A program made the translations under genes and the position numbers. Below are positions 40,182-48,136 of a DNA stretch of 60,137 bases, piece by piece. The notes under the pieces were generated by a model. That model made no database searches. It was not told the DNA's origin and was given only the letters and a program-made list of their open reading frames with translations. The stretch lies in contig NZ_JAGGOS010000069.1 in the NCBI RefSeq assembly GCF_018614205.1, positions 1 to 60,137 of the forward strand, given 5' to 3'. The stretch comes from Streptomyces sp. ISL-36. Lineage in GTDB: Bacteria > Actinomycetota > Actinomycetes > Streptomycetales > Streptomycetaceae. How positions within the stretch are numbered: position 1 is the stretch's first letter; each line of letters starts with the position of its first letter.

Positions 40182-41026
40182 GCGCATTCCGTATCCGGCT
40201 GCCCCGCCGCCCCGGACGGCTCGCGGCCGAGGCCACCGCCCTCCTCGTCGCCGTCGTCGTCGCCTTCCCGCTCTATTGGATGGTGCTCTCGGCCTTCAAG
40301 CCGGCCGGCGAGATCCAGTCGGCCCACCCCCGGCCGTGGACCCTGTCCCCGTCCCTCGACTCCTTCCGCCGCGTCTTCGAGCAGCAGGAGTTCGGCCGGT
40401 ACTTCCTCAACTCGCTCGTCGTCGCGAGCGCGGTGGTCCTGGCATCCGCCCTGATCGCCTTCCTGGCGGCGACGGCGGTCACCCGGTTCCGGTTCCGCTT
40501 CCGGACGACCTTGCTGATCATGTTCCTGGTCGCCCAGATGGTGCCGATCGAGGCGCTGACCATCCCGCTGTTCTTCCTGATGCGGGACTTCGGCCAGCTC
40601 AACACACTGGGCTCGCTGATCCTGCCGCACATCGCCTTCTCCCTCCCGTTCGCGATCTGGATGCTGCGCGGCTTCGTGAAGGCGGTCCCGGAGGCGCTGG
40701 AGGAACAGGCCCAGATCGACGGCGCGAGCCGTACCCGGTTCCTCTGGCAGATCCTCTTCCCGCTGGTCTTCCCCGGGCTCGTCGCGACGAGCGTCTTCTC
40801 GTTCATCTCGACCTGGAACGACTTCCTCTTCGCGAAATCGTTCCTCATCAGCGACACCTCGCAGTCGACCCTCCCGATGGCGCTGCTGGTCTTCTTCAAG
40901 CCCGACGAGAACGACTGGGGAGGAATCATGGCGGGGTCGACCGTGATGACGATCCCGGTGCTCGTCTTCTTCGTACTCGTACAGCGCCGCCTGGTCTCCG
41001 GACTGGGCGGGGCGGTGAAGGACTGA
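40178..41026 (+). CDS. Amino-sugar ABC transporter permease, MalG type
   Basis: A 282-residue CUT1 permease with six membrane segments and the EAA loop ALEEQAQIDGASRTRFLWQI near residue 170. The C-terminus RRLVSGLGGAVKD is typical of MalG-type subunits. GTG 40178 is used, with GGAG 10 bases upstream and an overlap with the stop of the short duplicated leader frame. The hexosaminidase gene begins 5 bases after its stop. Confidence 0.92.
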   Translation: MSAFRIRLPRRPGRLAAEATALLVAVVVAFPLYWMVLSAFKPAGEIQSAHPRPWTLSPSLDSFRRVFEQQEFGRYFLNSLVVASAVVLASALIAFLAATAVTRFRFRFRTTLLIMFLVAQMVPIEALTIPLFFLMRDFGQLNTLGSLILPHIAFSLPFAIWMLRGFVKAVPEALEEQAQIDGASRTRFLWQILFPLVFPGLVATSVFSFISTWNDFLFAKSFLISDTSQSTLPMALLVFFKPDENDWGGIMAGSTVMTIPVLVFFVLVQRRLVSGLGGAVKD

Positions 41027-41031
41027 CTGAC

Positions 41032-42681
41032 GTGACGTTCGAGACGGACCTGATCCCCGCGGCGCTGGTGGCGGAATGCCGCGGCGGCGCCCCCGGCCTC
41101 CTCTCGCTCGACGAGCGGACGACGCTCGACGCCGGCCCGGGCACGGAGCGCACCGCGCGCTGGCTGCGCTCGGCGCTCGGCGCCGCCACCGGACTGCCGC
41201 TCCCGGACGGGCCGGGCCCGCACCGCATCCTGCTGCGGATCAGCGCCGACGTGGAGCGTGTGCACGGCCCGGAGGGCTACCGGCTGTCGACCGACGGCTC
41301 CGTCGCGGACGCGGCCGTCGTCATCGAGGGCGGCGGCCCCGCCGGGGTCTTCTGGGGGGCCCAGACCCTGCGGCAGCTCCTGGGGCCCGACGCGTACCGG
41401 AAGGCGCCCCTCGGGCGCGGCGAACGGGACCTGCCCCCGCTCACGGTGGAGGACGCCCCCCGCTTCCCGTGGCGCGGTCTGATGCTCGACGTCGCACGGC
41501 ACTTCATGCCCAAGGACGACGTCCTGCGCTACCTCGACCTCCTCGCCGCGCACAAGCTCAACGTCCTCCACCTCCACCTCACCGACGACCAGGGCTGGCG
41601 CATCGAGATCGAGCGCTACCCGAGGCTGACGGAGGTCGGTGCCTGGCGGGCGCGGACGAAGTGGGGGCACCGGGCGTCACCGCTGTGGAACGAGACCCCG
41701 CACGGCGGTTACTACACCCAGGACGACATCCGCGAGATCGTCGCCCACGCCGCCGAGCGGCACATCACCGTCGTCCCCGAGATCGACATCCCGGGCCATT
41801 CGCAGGCCGCCATCGCCGCATACCCGGAACTGGGCAACACCGACGTCGTCGACACCGGCGCGCTCACCGTCTGGGACACCTGGGGCGTCAACCCGAACGT
41901 CCTCGCCCCCACCGACGCCGTCCTGCGCTTCTACGAGGGCGTCTTCGAGGAGGTTCTCGACCTCTTCCCGTCCCCCTTCGTGCACGTCGGCGGCGACGAG
42001 TGCCCCAAGGACCAGTGGAGGAAGTCCCCGGCGGCCCAGGCCCGTATCGAGGAGCTCGGACTCGCCGACGAGGACGCGCTGCAGTCCTGGTTCATCCGCC
42101 ACTTCGACCGCTGGCTCGCCGAGCGCGGCCGGCGCCTCATCGGCTGGGACGAGATCCTGGAGGGCGGACTCGCGGAGGGTGCGGCCGTGTCGTCCTGGCG
42201 CGGCTACGCGGGCGGGGTCACCGCCGCCGAGGCCGGCCACGACGTCGTCATGTGCCCCGAGCAGCAGGTCTATCTGGACCACCGTCAGGCGCCGGGCGAG
42301 GACGAGCCGATGCCCATCGGTTACGTACGGACCCTGGAGGACGTCTACCGCTTCGAGCCCGTGCCACCGTCCCTCTCGCCCGAGGCCGCCGCCCATGTCA
42401 TCGGCGCCCAAGCCAACGTCTGGACCGAGGTGATGGAGAACCGGGCCCGCGTCGACTACCAGGTCTTCCCGCGTCTCGCCGCCTTCGCAGAAGTCGCCTG
42501 GTCGGCCCTCCCGGCACCGGCCGAACGGGACTTCACCGATTTCGAACGGCGCATGACCGCCCACTACCGGCGCCTCGACGCCCTCGGGGTCGACTACCGG
42601 CCGCCCACCGGCCCGCGCCCGTGGCAGCGGCGCCCCGGCGTCCTCGGCCGCCCCATCGAGGGGGCGCCCCCGAAGGTGTGA
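41032..42681 (+). CDS. Beta-N-acetylhexosaminidase, GH20
   Basis: A 549-residue glycoside hydrolase family 20 enzyme that removes terminal GlcNAc or GalNAc by substrate-assisted catalysis. The N-terminal GH20b domain (~1-135) is followed by the barrel: FPWRGLMLDVARHFMPKDDV, NVLHLHLTDDQGWRIEI, the catalytic Asp322-Glu323 in VHVGGDECPKDQW and Trp-rich binding loops (SSWRGYAG, GAQANVWTE). No signal peptide is seen, so it is probably cytosolic and acts on imported oligosaccharides, consistent with operon membership. The GTG start at 41032 lies 5 bases past the permease stop. Confidence 0.95.
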   Translation: MTFETDLIPAALVAECRGGAPGLLSLDERTTLDAGPGTERTARWLRSALGAATGLPLPDGPGPHRILLRISADVERVHGPEGYRLSTDGSVADAAVVIEGGGPAGVFWGAQTLRQLLGPDAYRKAPLGRGERDLPPLTVEDAPRFPWRGLMLDVARHFMPKDDVLRYLDLLAAHKLNVLHLHLTDDQGWRIEIERYPRLTEVGAWRARTKWGHRASPLWNETPHGGYYTQDDIREIVAHAAERHITVVPEIDIPGHSQAAIAAYPELGNTDVVDTGALTVWDTWGVNPNVLAPTDAVLRFYEGVFEEVLDLFPSPFVHVGGDECPKDQWRKSPAAQARIEELGLADEDALQSWFIRHFDRWLAERGRRLIGWDEILEGGLAEGAAVSSWRGYAGGVTAAEAGHDVVMCPEQQVYLDHRQAPGEDEPMPIGYVRTLEDVYRFEPVPPSLSPEAAAHVIGAQANVWTEVMENRARVDYQVFPRLAAFAEVAWSALPAPAERDFTDFERRMTAHYRRLDALGVDYRPPTGPRPWQRRPGVLGRPIEGAPPKV

Positions 42682-42919
42682 GACAGCTCGCGCCCCGACG
42701 TCACCCAAGAGCGGCAAAACGGAAGTTACCGTCTCTGGTGGGGCGTCCGGGACGGAACCATCCTTCGTGGACCCTCGCGTCGGACGGCTCGGAAGATGTG
42801 CCAGAGTTGCCACGTCCGGGCTGTGAGCACGTACGGTACGGCCACACACGCTTGTCGGCGCAGGCGTGACAGCCGGGGACGGTCGGGGACCGCCGGGGAC
42901 ACCGGGAAGGGGCAGCGGG
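42682..42919 (+). other. Upstream region of the molybdenum-hydroxylase-like operon
   Basis: 238 bases without a gene. GTACGGTACGG near 42832-42842 includes TACGGT, a possible -10. GGGGACNGTCGGGGACCG-type repeats lie near 42878-42905. GGAAGGGG is the ribosome binding site for the TTG at 42920. Confidence 0.4.
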
Positions 42920-43795
42920 TTGACCACGCACGCACCACAGACGGCGCAGTCCGTGACGCTGCCCGCCTCGCTCGACGAGGCCGTGGCGGCGCTCACCGCC
43001 ATGCCCGCCGCCGTACCGGTCGCCGGTGGAACCGACCTGATGGCGGCCGTCAACAAGGGGCAGCTCCGTCCCGCCGGACTCGTCGGCCTGGGCCGGATCA
43101 ACGAGATCCGCGGCTGGCAGTACCAGGACGGCCATGCCCTGCTCGGCGCCGGCCTCACCCACTCCCGGATGGGCCGCCCCGACTTCGCCGCCCTCATCCC
43201 CGCCCTCGCCGCGGCCGCCCGTGCGGCCGGACCGCCCCAGATCCGCAACGCGGGCACCCTCGGCGGCAACATCGTGACCGCCGCGCCCACCGGCGACTCG
43301 CTGCCCGTCCTGGCGGCCCTGGAGGCCGACCTGGTGGTCATGGGTCCGCTCGGCACCCGCGAGATCCCCGTCTCCCACCTGCTGGCCGGCCGCGACCTGC
43401 TGGCGCCCGGCGAACTGGTCGCCTTCGTCCGCGTACCCCTGCTGCACGCCCCCCAGGTCTTCCTCAAGGCCACCGGCCGTACGGGACCGGCCCGCGCCAC
43501 CGCCTCGGTCGCCGTCGTCCTCGACCCGGCCAGACGCGGCGTGCGCTGCGCGGTCGGCGCGATCGCCCCGATGCCGCTGCGCCCGCTGGAGGCGGAGCAC
43601 TGGATCGCCTCGCTGGTGGACTGGGACGGGGCGCGGGGGCTGGCCCCGGAGGCGCTGACGGCGTTCGGCGAGTACGTGGCCGCGGCCTGCATCCCGGACC
43701 CGCAGGGCGACGAACAGTTGCCACCGGCCGTACTGCACCTGCGGCGCACGGTCGCCGCGCTGGCTCGACGGGCACTGGGGAGGGCGCTGTCGTGA
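42920..43795 (+). CDS. Molybdenum hydroxylase family FAD-binding subunit
   Basis: A 291-residue subunit of the xanthine/CO dehydrogenase type. The FAD pyrophosphate loop is VAGGTDLMAAVNKG near 38-51, and the second flavin motif is IRNAGTLGGNIVTAAPTGDS near 112-131. It would pass electrons from the iron-sulfur subunit to FAD and on to NAD or oxygen. The rare TTG start at 42920 lies 7 bases after GGAAGGGG. The stop overlaps the next start as GTGA. Confidence 0.88.
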   Translation: MTTHAPQTAQSVTLPASLDEAVAALTAMPAAVPVAGGTDLMAAVNKGQLRPAGLVGLGRINEIRGWQYQDGHALLGAGLTHSRMGRPDFAALIPALAAAARAAGPPQIRNAGTLGGNIVTAAPTGDSLPVLAALEADLVVMGPLGTREIPVSHLLAGRDLLAPGELVAFVRVPLLHAPQVFLKATGRTGPARATASVAVVLDPARRGVRCAVGAIAPMPLRPLEAEHWIASLVDWDGARGLAPEALTAFGEYVAAACIPDPQGDEQLPPAVLHLRRTVAALARRALGRALS

Positions 43796-45135
43796 GCAAC
43801 GAACACCATGACCATGACCACGGCCAGGGGGGCGGCTGGCAGCCGATCCCGCAGAGCGAGGGGTACGACGGCGACGCCACCGCCTTCGTCCAGCTGCCGC
43901 CGGACTTCATGCTCGACGGCGTCCCGCTGGAGGCGCCCGGTCACGGCTACGTACCGCCGATGATCACCCCGCTGACGCCCGCGGCGGCGACGGACCCGGC
44001 GGCGACGGGGTCGTGGATGGAGCAGCTGCCGACGCCCGCGGAGATGATCGAACCGGGTGCGGCTGCGGGTGCGGCTGCGGGTACGGAGCCGCTGCCGGAG
44101 CCTCCGCACGCGGCCGACCCGCACGCGATGGATCCCTACGCCAGGGATCCGCACGCGGCCGACCCGCACGCCACGGGCCAGTGGAGCTTCCCGGAGCAGG
44201 CGGAGTCGGCGACCACCGGCCAGTGGAGGATCCCGGTCGTCTCCGACGCGGCGGACTCCTCGGACGAATCGGGTGAGTACACGGCGTCGACGCTGTCGCA
44301 GTACGCGGGCAGCGCACCGGCGACCCTGCCCGGAGGCGCGCCGGCGCCGTGGGCGGTACACGAGCCGGAGCAGGGCCAGGAGCCGGCGCCTGCGCAGGAG
44401 CCCGAGCCCGTACGGGACGAGGCGCCGGACCAGGAGCCGCAGCCGGAGCCGCAGCCGGAAACGGCGGTGGGGCCGGAAGCGGTCGTGGAGCCGGAAACGG
44501 CGGTGGAGCCGGACGCGGCGGTGGAAACGGCGGCTGTCTCCACGGGCAGCAGCGCGGACAGCGACGAGCACCCGCACACCTCGTACGTCCTGCGGGTGAA
44601 CGGTGCCGACCGCCCCGTCACGGACTCCTGGATCGGCGAGTCCCTGCTCTACGTGCTGCGCGAGCGGCTCGGTCTGGCCGGTGCCAAGGACGGCTGCTCG
44701 CAGGGCGAGTGCGGCGCGTGCAACGTCCAGGTCGACGGCCGGCTCGTCGCCTCCTGCCTGGTGCCCGCGGCGACCGCCGCCGGGAGCGAGGTGCGGACCG
44801 TCGAGGGCCTCGCGTCCGACGGTGAACCGTCGGACGTGCAGCGAGCCCTCGCCCGGTGCGGCGCGGTCCAGTGCGGATTCTGCGTCCCGGGCATGGCCAT
44901 GACCGTGCACGACCTGCTGGAGGGCAACCACGCCCCCACCGAGCTGGAGGCCCGCCAGGCGCTCTGCGGCAACCTGTGCCGCTGCTCCGGCTACCGGGGC
45001 GTGCTCGACGCCGTACGGGAGGTCGTCGCCGAGCGCGAGGCGAGCGCGGCGGCGACGGCAGCGGCGAACGAGGCCGCGGACGAGGCCCGTATCCCGCACC
45101 AGATCCCCCACCCGTACGACGGAGGCATGGCGTGA
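43792..45135 (+). CDS. 2Fe-2S subunit with ~260-residue N-terminal extension
   Basis: A 447-residue protein. Residues ~264-430 form the standard small subunit of molybdenum hydroxylases: CSQGECGACNVQVDG plus a fourth Cys for the plant-type 2Fe-2S cluster, and the second cluster in CGFCVPGM and CGNLCRCSGYRG. Such subunits are normally 150-180 residues. The first ~260 residues are an added acidic, Pro/Glu/Ala-rich low-complexity region with a His-rich start (NEHHDHDHGQGGG), PHAADPHA and TGQW repeats and EPEPQPE runs. The extension is in frame and coupled by GTGA to the FAD gene, so it appears genuinely translated. Confidence 0.85.
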   Translation: MSNEHHDHDHGQGGGWQPIPQSEGYDGDATAFVQLPPDFMLDGVPLEAPGHGYVPPMITPLTPAAATDPAATGSWMEQLPTPAEMIEPGAAAGAAAGTEPLPEPPHAADPHAMDPYARDPHAADPHATGQWSFPEQAESATTGQWRIPVVSDAADSSDESGEYTASTLSQYAGSAPATLPGGAPAPWAVHEPEQGQEPAPAQEPEPVRDEAPDQEPQPEPQPETAVGPEAVVEPETAVEPDAAVETAAVSTGSSADSDEHPHTSYVLRVNGADRPVTDSWIGESLLYVLRERLGLAGAKDGCSQGECGACNVQVDGRLVASCLVPAATAAGSEVRTVEGLASDGEPSDVQRALARCGAVQCGFCVPGMAMTVHDLLEGNHAPTELEARQALCGNLCRCSGYRGVLDAVREVVAEREASAAATAAANEAADEARIPHQIPHPYDGGMA

Positions 45136-47471
45136 GCAGCGACGCGACCACCGCCACCACCGCCGGCTCCGGCGCCGGCCCCACCGACACGGCGCTCGAC
45201 GGCCCCGAGCAGGAGACGGCCGAGCACGGCCTGGGCGCCTCCCTCGCCCCGGCCGACGCGCGCGCCAAGACCGAGGGCACGTTCCCGTACGCCTCCGACC
45301 TGTGGGCCGAGGGGCTGCTGTGGGCGGCGATCCTGCGCTCCCCGCACCCGCACGCCAGGATCGTCTCGATCGACACCACGGCCGCGGCCGAGATGCCCGG
45401 CGTACGGGCCGTGGTCACCCATGCCGACGTGCCGGGGGAGCCGACGTACGGCCGTACGGTCGCCGACCGGCCCGTCTTCGCCTCCGAACTCGTCCGCCAC
45501 CACGGCGAGTCGATCGCGGCCGTGGCCGCCGACCACCCCGACACGGCCCGTCTCGCGGCGGCGGCCATCGCCGTCGAGTACGAGATCCTCGAACCGGTCA
45601 CCGACCCGGAGAAGGCCTTCGCCGCCGAGGCACTGCACCCGGACGGCAACCTGATCCGCCACATCCCGCTGCGCTTCGGCGACGAGCAGGCGACGGGCGA
45701 GGTCGTCGTCGAGGGGCTGTACCGGATCGGGCGCCAGGACCCGGCACCGATCGGCGCCGAGGCCGGGCTCGCCGTACCGCGCCCCGACGGCGGCGTGGAG
45801 ATCTACACCGCCTCGACCGACCCGCACACCGACCGGGACCTGGCCGCGGCCTGCTTCGGCCTGCCGCCCGACCAGGTGAAGCTCGTGGTCACGGGCGTAC
45901 CGGGCGCGACGGGCGACCGTGAGGACCCCGGCTTCCAGATCCCGCTCGGCCTGCTGGCGCTTCGTACCGGCTGCCCGGTCAAACTCACCGCTACGCGCGA
46001 GGAGTCCTTCCTCGGCCACGCCCACCGCCACCCGACGCTGCTGCGCTACCGCCACCACGCGGACGCGGAGGGCAGGCTGGTGAAGGTGGAGGCGCAGATC
46101 CTGCTCGACGCGGGCGCCTACGCCGACGCGTCCTCCGAATCCCTCGCCGCGGCGGTCTCCTTCGCCTGCGGCCCGTACGTCGTCCCGCACGCCTTCGTCG
46201 AGGGCTGGGCGGTCCGTACCAACAACCCGCCGTCCGGCCATGTGCGGGGCGAGGGTGCGATGCAGGTGTGCGCGGCGTACGAGGCCCAGATGGACAAGCT
46301 GGCGGCGAAACTGGGCCTGGACCCGGCCGACCTGCGGATGCGGAACGTCCTGGCGACCGGCGACATCCTGCCCACGGGCCAGACGGTCACCTGCCCCGCG
46401 CCCGTCGCCGAACTCCTCGCGGCCGTCCGCGACTTCCCCCTCCCCGCCCTCCCCAAGGACTCCCCGGAGGGCGACTGGCTGCTCCCCGGCGGGCCGGAGG
46501 GCGCGGGCGAACCGGGCGCGGTGCGCCGGGGCGTCGGCTACGCCCTCGGCATGGTCCACATGCTGGGCGCCGAGGGCACGGACGAGGTCTCGACGGCGAC
46601 GGTGAAGGTCCACGACGGGGTCGCGACGGTCATCTGCGCGGCGGTGGAGACCGGTTCGGGCTTCTCGACCCTGGCGCGCCAGATCGTCCAGGAGACCCTG
46701 GGCATCGAGGAGGTCCACGTCGCCTCGGTCGACACGGACCAGCCCCCGGCGGGCCCGGCGACGCACGGCCGTCACACCTGGGTGTCGGGCGGGGCGGTGG
46801 AACGGGCCGCGAAGATGGTTCGTACACAGCTTCTCCAGCCGCTGGCGCACAAGTTCGGCATGTCGACGGAGCTGCTGCAGATCACGGACGGCAAGATCAC
46901 GTCGTACGACGGCATCCTGTCGATGACGGTCGCCGAGGCGATGGACGGCAAGGAGCTCTGGGCCACGGCCCAGTGCCGCCCCCACCCGACCGAGCCCCTG
47001 GACGACTCGGGCCAGGGCGACGCGTTCGTGGGCCTCGCCTTCTGCGCGGTGCGCGCGGTGGTGGACGTCGACATCGAACTCGGCTCGGTCCGCGTGGTGG
47101 AGATGGCCGTCGCCCAGGACGTCGGCCGCATCCTCAACCCGGCCCAGCTGACCGCCCGCATCGAGGCCGGCATCACCCAGGGCGTCGGCGCGGCCCTGAC
47201 GGAGAACCTCCGCACGACCCGCGGCCTGGTCCGCCACCCCGACCTGACAGGCTACGCACTCCCGACATCCCTGGACGCCCCGGACATTCGCATCGTGAAA
47301 CTGGTCGAGGAACGCGACGTGGTGGCCCCCTTCGGCGCGAAGGCGGCGAGCGCGGTCCCCGTGGTCACCTCCCCGGCAGCAGTGGCGTCAGCAGTACGCG
47401 CGGCAACCGGACGCCCCGTCAACCGCCTCCCGATCAGGCCGCAGGCGGCGGTGGGCGTGCCCAATTCGTAA
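45132..47471 (+). CDS. Divergent molybdopterin-binding subunit, xanthine dehydrogenase family
   Basis: A 779-residue large subunit. The fold is recognisable (GTFPYASDLWAEGLLWAAIL, DLRMRNVLATGDILPTGQ, VETGSGFSTLARQI, VAQDVGRILNPAQL). However, hallmark cofactor motifs are altered: the glycine motif GGGFGGK is replaced by GVPGATGDRED near 253-263, and the C-terminal G-x-K-G-x-G-E with the catalytic Glu reads GAKAASAVPV near 735. It may therefore bind a cofactor differently or have another activity. GTG 45132 overlaps the Fe-S stop. It completes a three-gene FAD, FeS, Mo-type operon. No maturation gene is nearby. Confidence 0.85.
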   Translation: MSSDATTATTAGSGAGPTDTALDGPEQETAEHGLGASLAPADARAKTEGTFPYASDLWAEGLLWAAILRSPHPHARIVSIDTTAAAEMPGVRAVVTHADVPGEPTYGRTVADRPVFASELVRHHGESIAAVAADHPDTARLAAAAIAVEYEILEPVTDPEKAFAAEALHPDGNLIRHIPLRFGDEQATGEVVVEGLYRIGRQDPAPIGAEAGLAVPRPDGGVEIYTASTDPHTDRDLAAACFGLPPDQVKLVVTGVPGATGDREDPGFQIPLGLLALRTGCPVKLTATREESFLGHAHRHPTLLRYRHHADAEGRLVKVEAQILLDAGAYADASSESLAAAVSFACGPYVVPHAFVEGWAVRTNNPPSGHVRGEGAMQVCAAYEAQMDKLAAKLGLDPADLRMRNVLATGDILPTGQTVTCPAPVAELLAAVRDFPLPALPKDSPEGDWLLPGGPEGAGEPGAVRRGVGYALGMVHMLGAEGTDEVSTATVKVHDGVATVICAAVETGSGFSTLARQIVQETLGIEEVHVASVDTDQPPAGPATHGRHTWVSGGAVERAAKMVRTQLLQPLAHKFGMSTELLQITDGKITSYDGILSMTVAEAMDGKELWATAQCRPHPTEPLDDSGQGDAFVGLAFCAVRAVVDVDIELGSVRVVEMAVAQDVGRILNPAQLTARIEAGITQGVGAALTENLRTTRGLVRHPDLTGYALPTSLDAPDIRIVKLVEERDVVAPFGAKAASAVPVVTSPAAVASAVRAATGRPVNRLPIRPQAAVGVPNS

Positions 47472-47541
47472 CCACGTGATGCGCGTTGCTTCTGCAACCA
47501 GGAGGTGCGCGGTGTCACTCCTCCTCGGTACAGTGAACTTC

Positions 47542-47547
47542 TAGGCT
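47542..47547 (+). promoter_or_regulatory. Candidate -10 box of the type VII-like island
   Basis: TAGGCT fits TANNNT, 22 bases before ATG 47570 and 70 bases past the preceding operon. The -35 is unclear. Confidence 0.4.
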
Positions 47548-47569
47548 TTGTTAATACGGGGAGGCGTCG

Positions 47570-48103
47570 ATGGCGGAGGCGACGGACGGCGGGTCGAGCG
47601 GGGGTACGCCGGGATTCATCCCACCCATAGTCGGCGGGGTATTCGGCGTGGCCGCGGCCGCCCAGAAACTGGTTGTCGAACTCGGAGAGATGGACAGCCT
47701 CAAGAAGCGGGTGGACAAGCTTCTCGAGGACTTCGGCACGTCACAGGCCGGTCCGACGAAGATCGGCGACGAGTGGCTGGACAAGAACCGGCTCGGGGGA
47801 CCCGGCTTCAAGGAAGCCGAGTTCCTCTACGGCTCTTACAACGTCGTCCGGGACCAGCTGGTGAAGTTCTCGAAGGTTCTGGAACTGCAGATGGAGAGCA
47901 TGAAGCTCGCGATCCATGCCTCGCAGAACGGGTACCAGTCCATCGACGACGACATCCGCGCCCGGATGAAGCGGCTGAACAGCGAGATCGCCGACATCCA
48001 GAAGCGTGACGACGAGAGGGCCGGCGCCAAGGGCATGGGCGGCTCGTCCGACCAGCCGCTTCCGCAGGAGAAGTCGTCGGCCGGCGGCGAGAGCGACTAC
48101 TAG
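47570..48103 (+). CDS. Helical protein of unknown function, type VII-like island
   Basis: A 177-residue protein not recognised. A Gly/Pro stretch with a hydrophobic patch (~15-35, FIPPIVGGVFGVAAAA) leads to long amphipathic helices from ~36 to 150 (VVELGEMDSLKKRVDKLLED, LVKFSKVLELQMESMKLAI, RMKRLNSEIADIQKRDD), then a disordered tail ending SDY. The helical-hairpin look and place next to WXG-type proteins and a mycosin suggest a secreted partner or chaperone. The start has GGGGAGG 4 bases upstream. It shares the operon with the next gene, 33 bases away. Confidence 0.7.
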   Translation: MAEATDGGSSGGTPGFIPPIVGGVFGVAAAAQKLVVELGEMDSLKKRVDKLLEDFGTSQAGPTKIGDEWLDKNRLGGPGFKEAEFLYGSYNVVRDQLVKFSKVLELQMESMKLAIHASQNGYQSIDDDIRARMKRLNSEIADIQKRDDERAGAKGMGGSSDQPLPQEKSSAGGESDY

Positions 48104-48136
48104 TGCACTTCCAGAAGGAAACGGGGGAAGAGTCGA

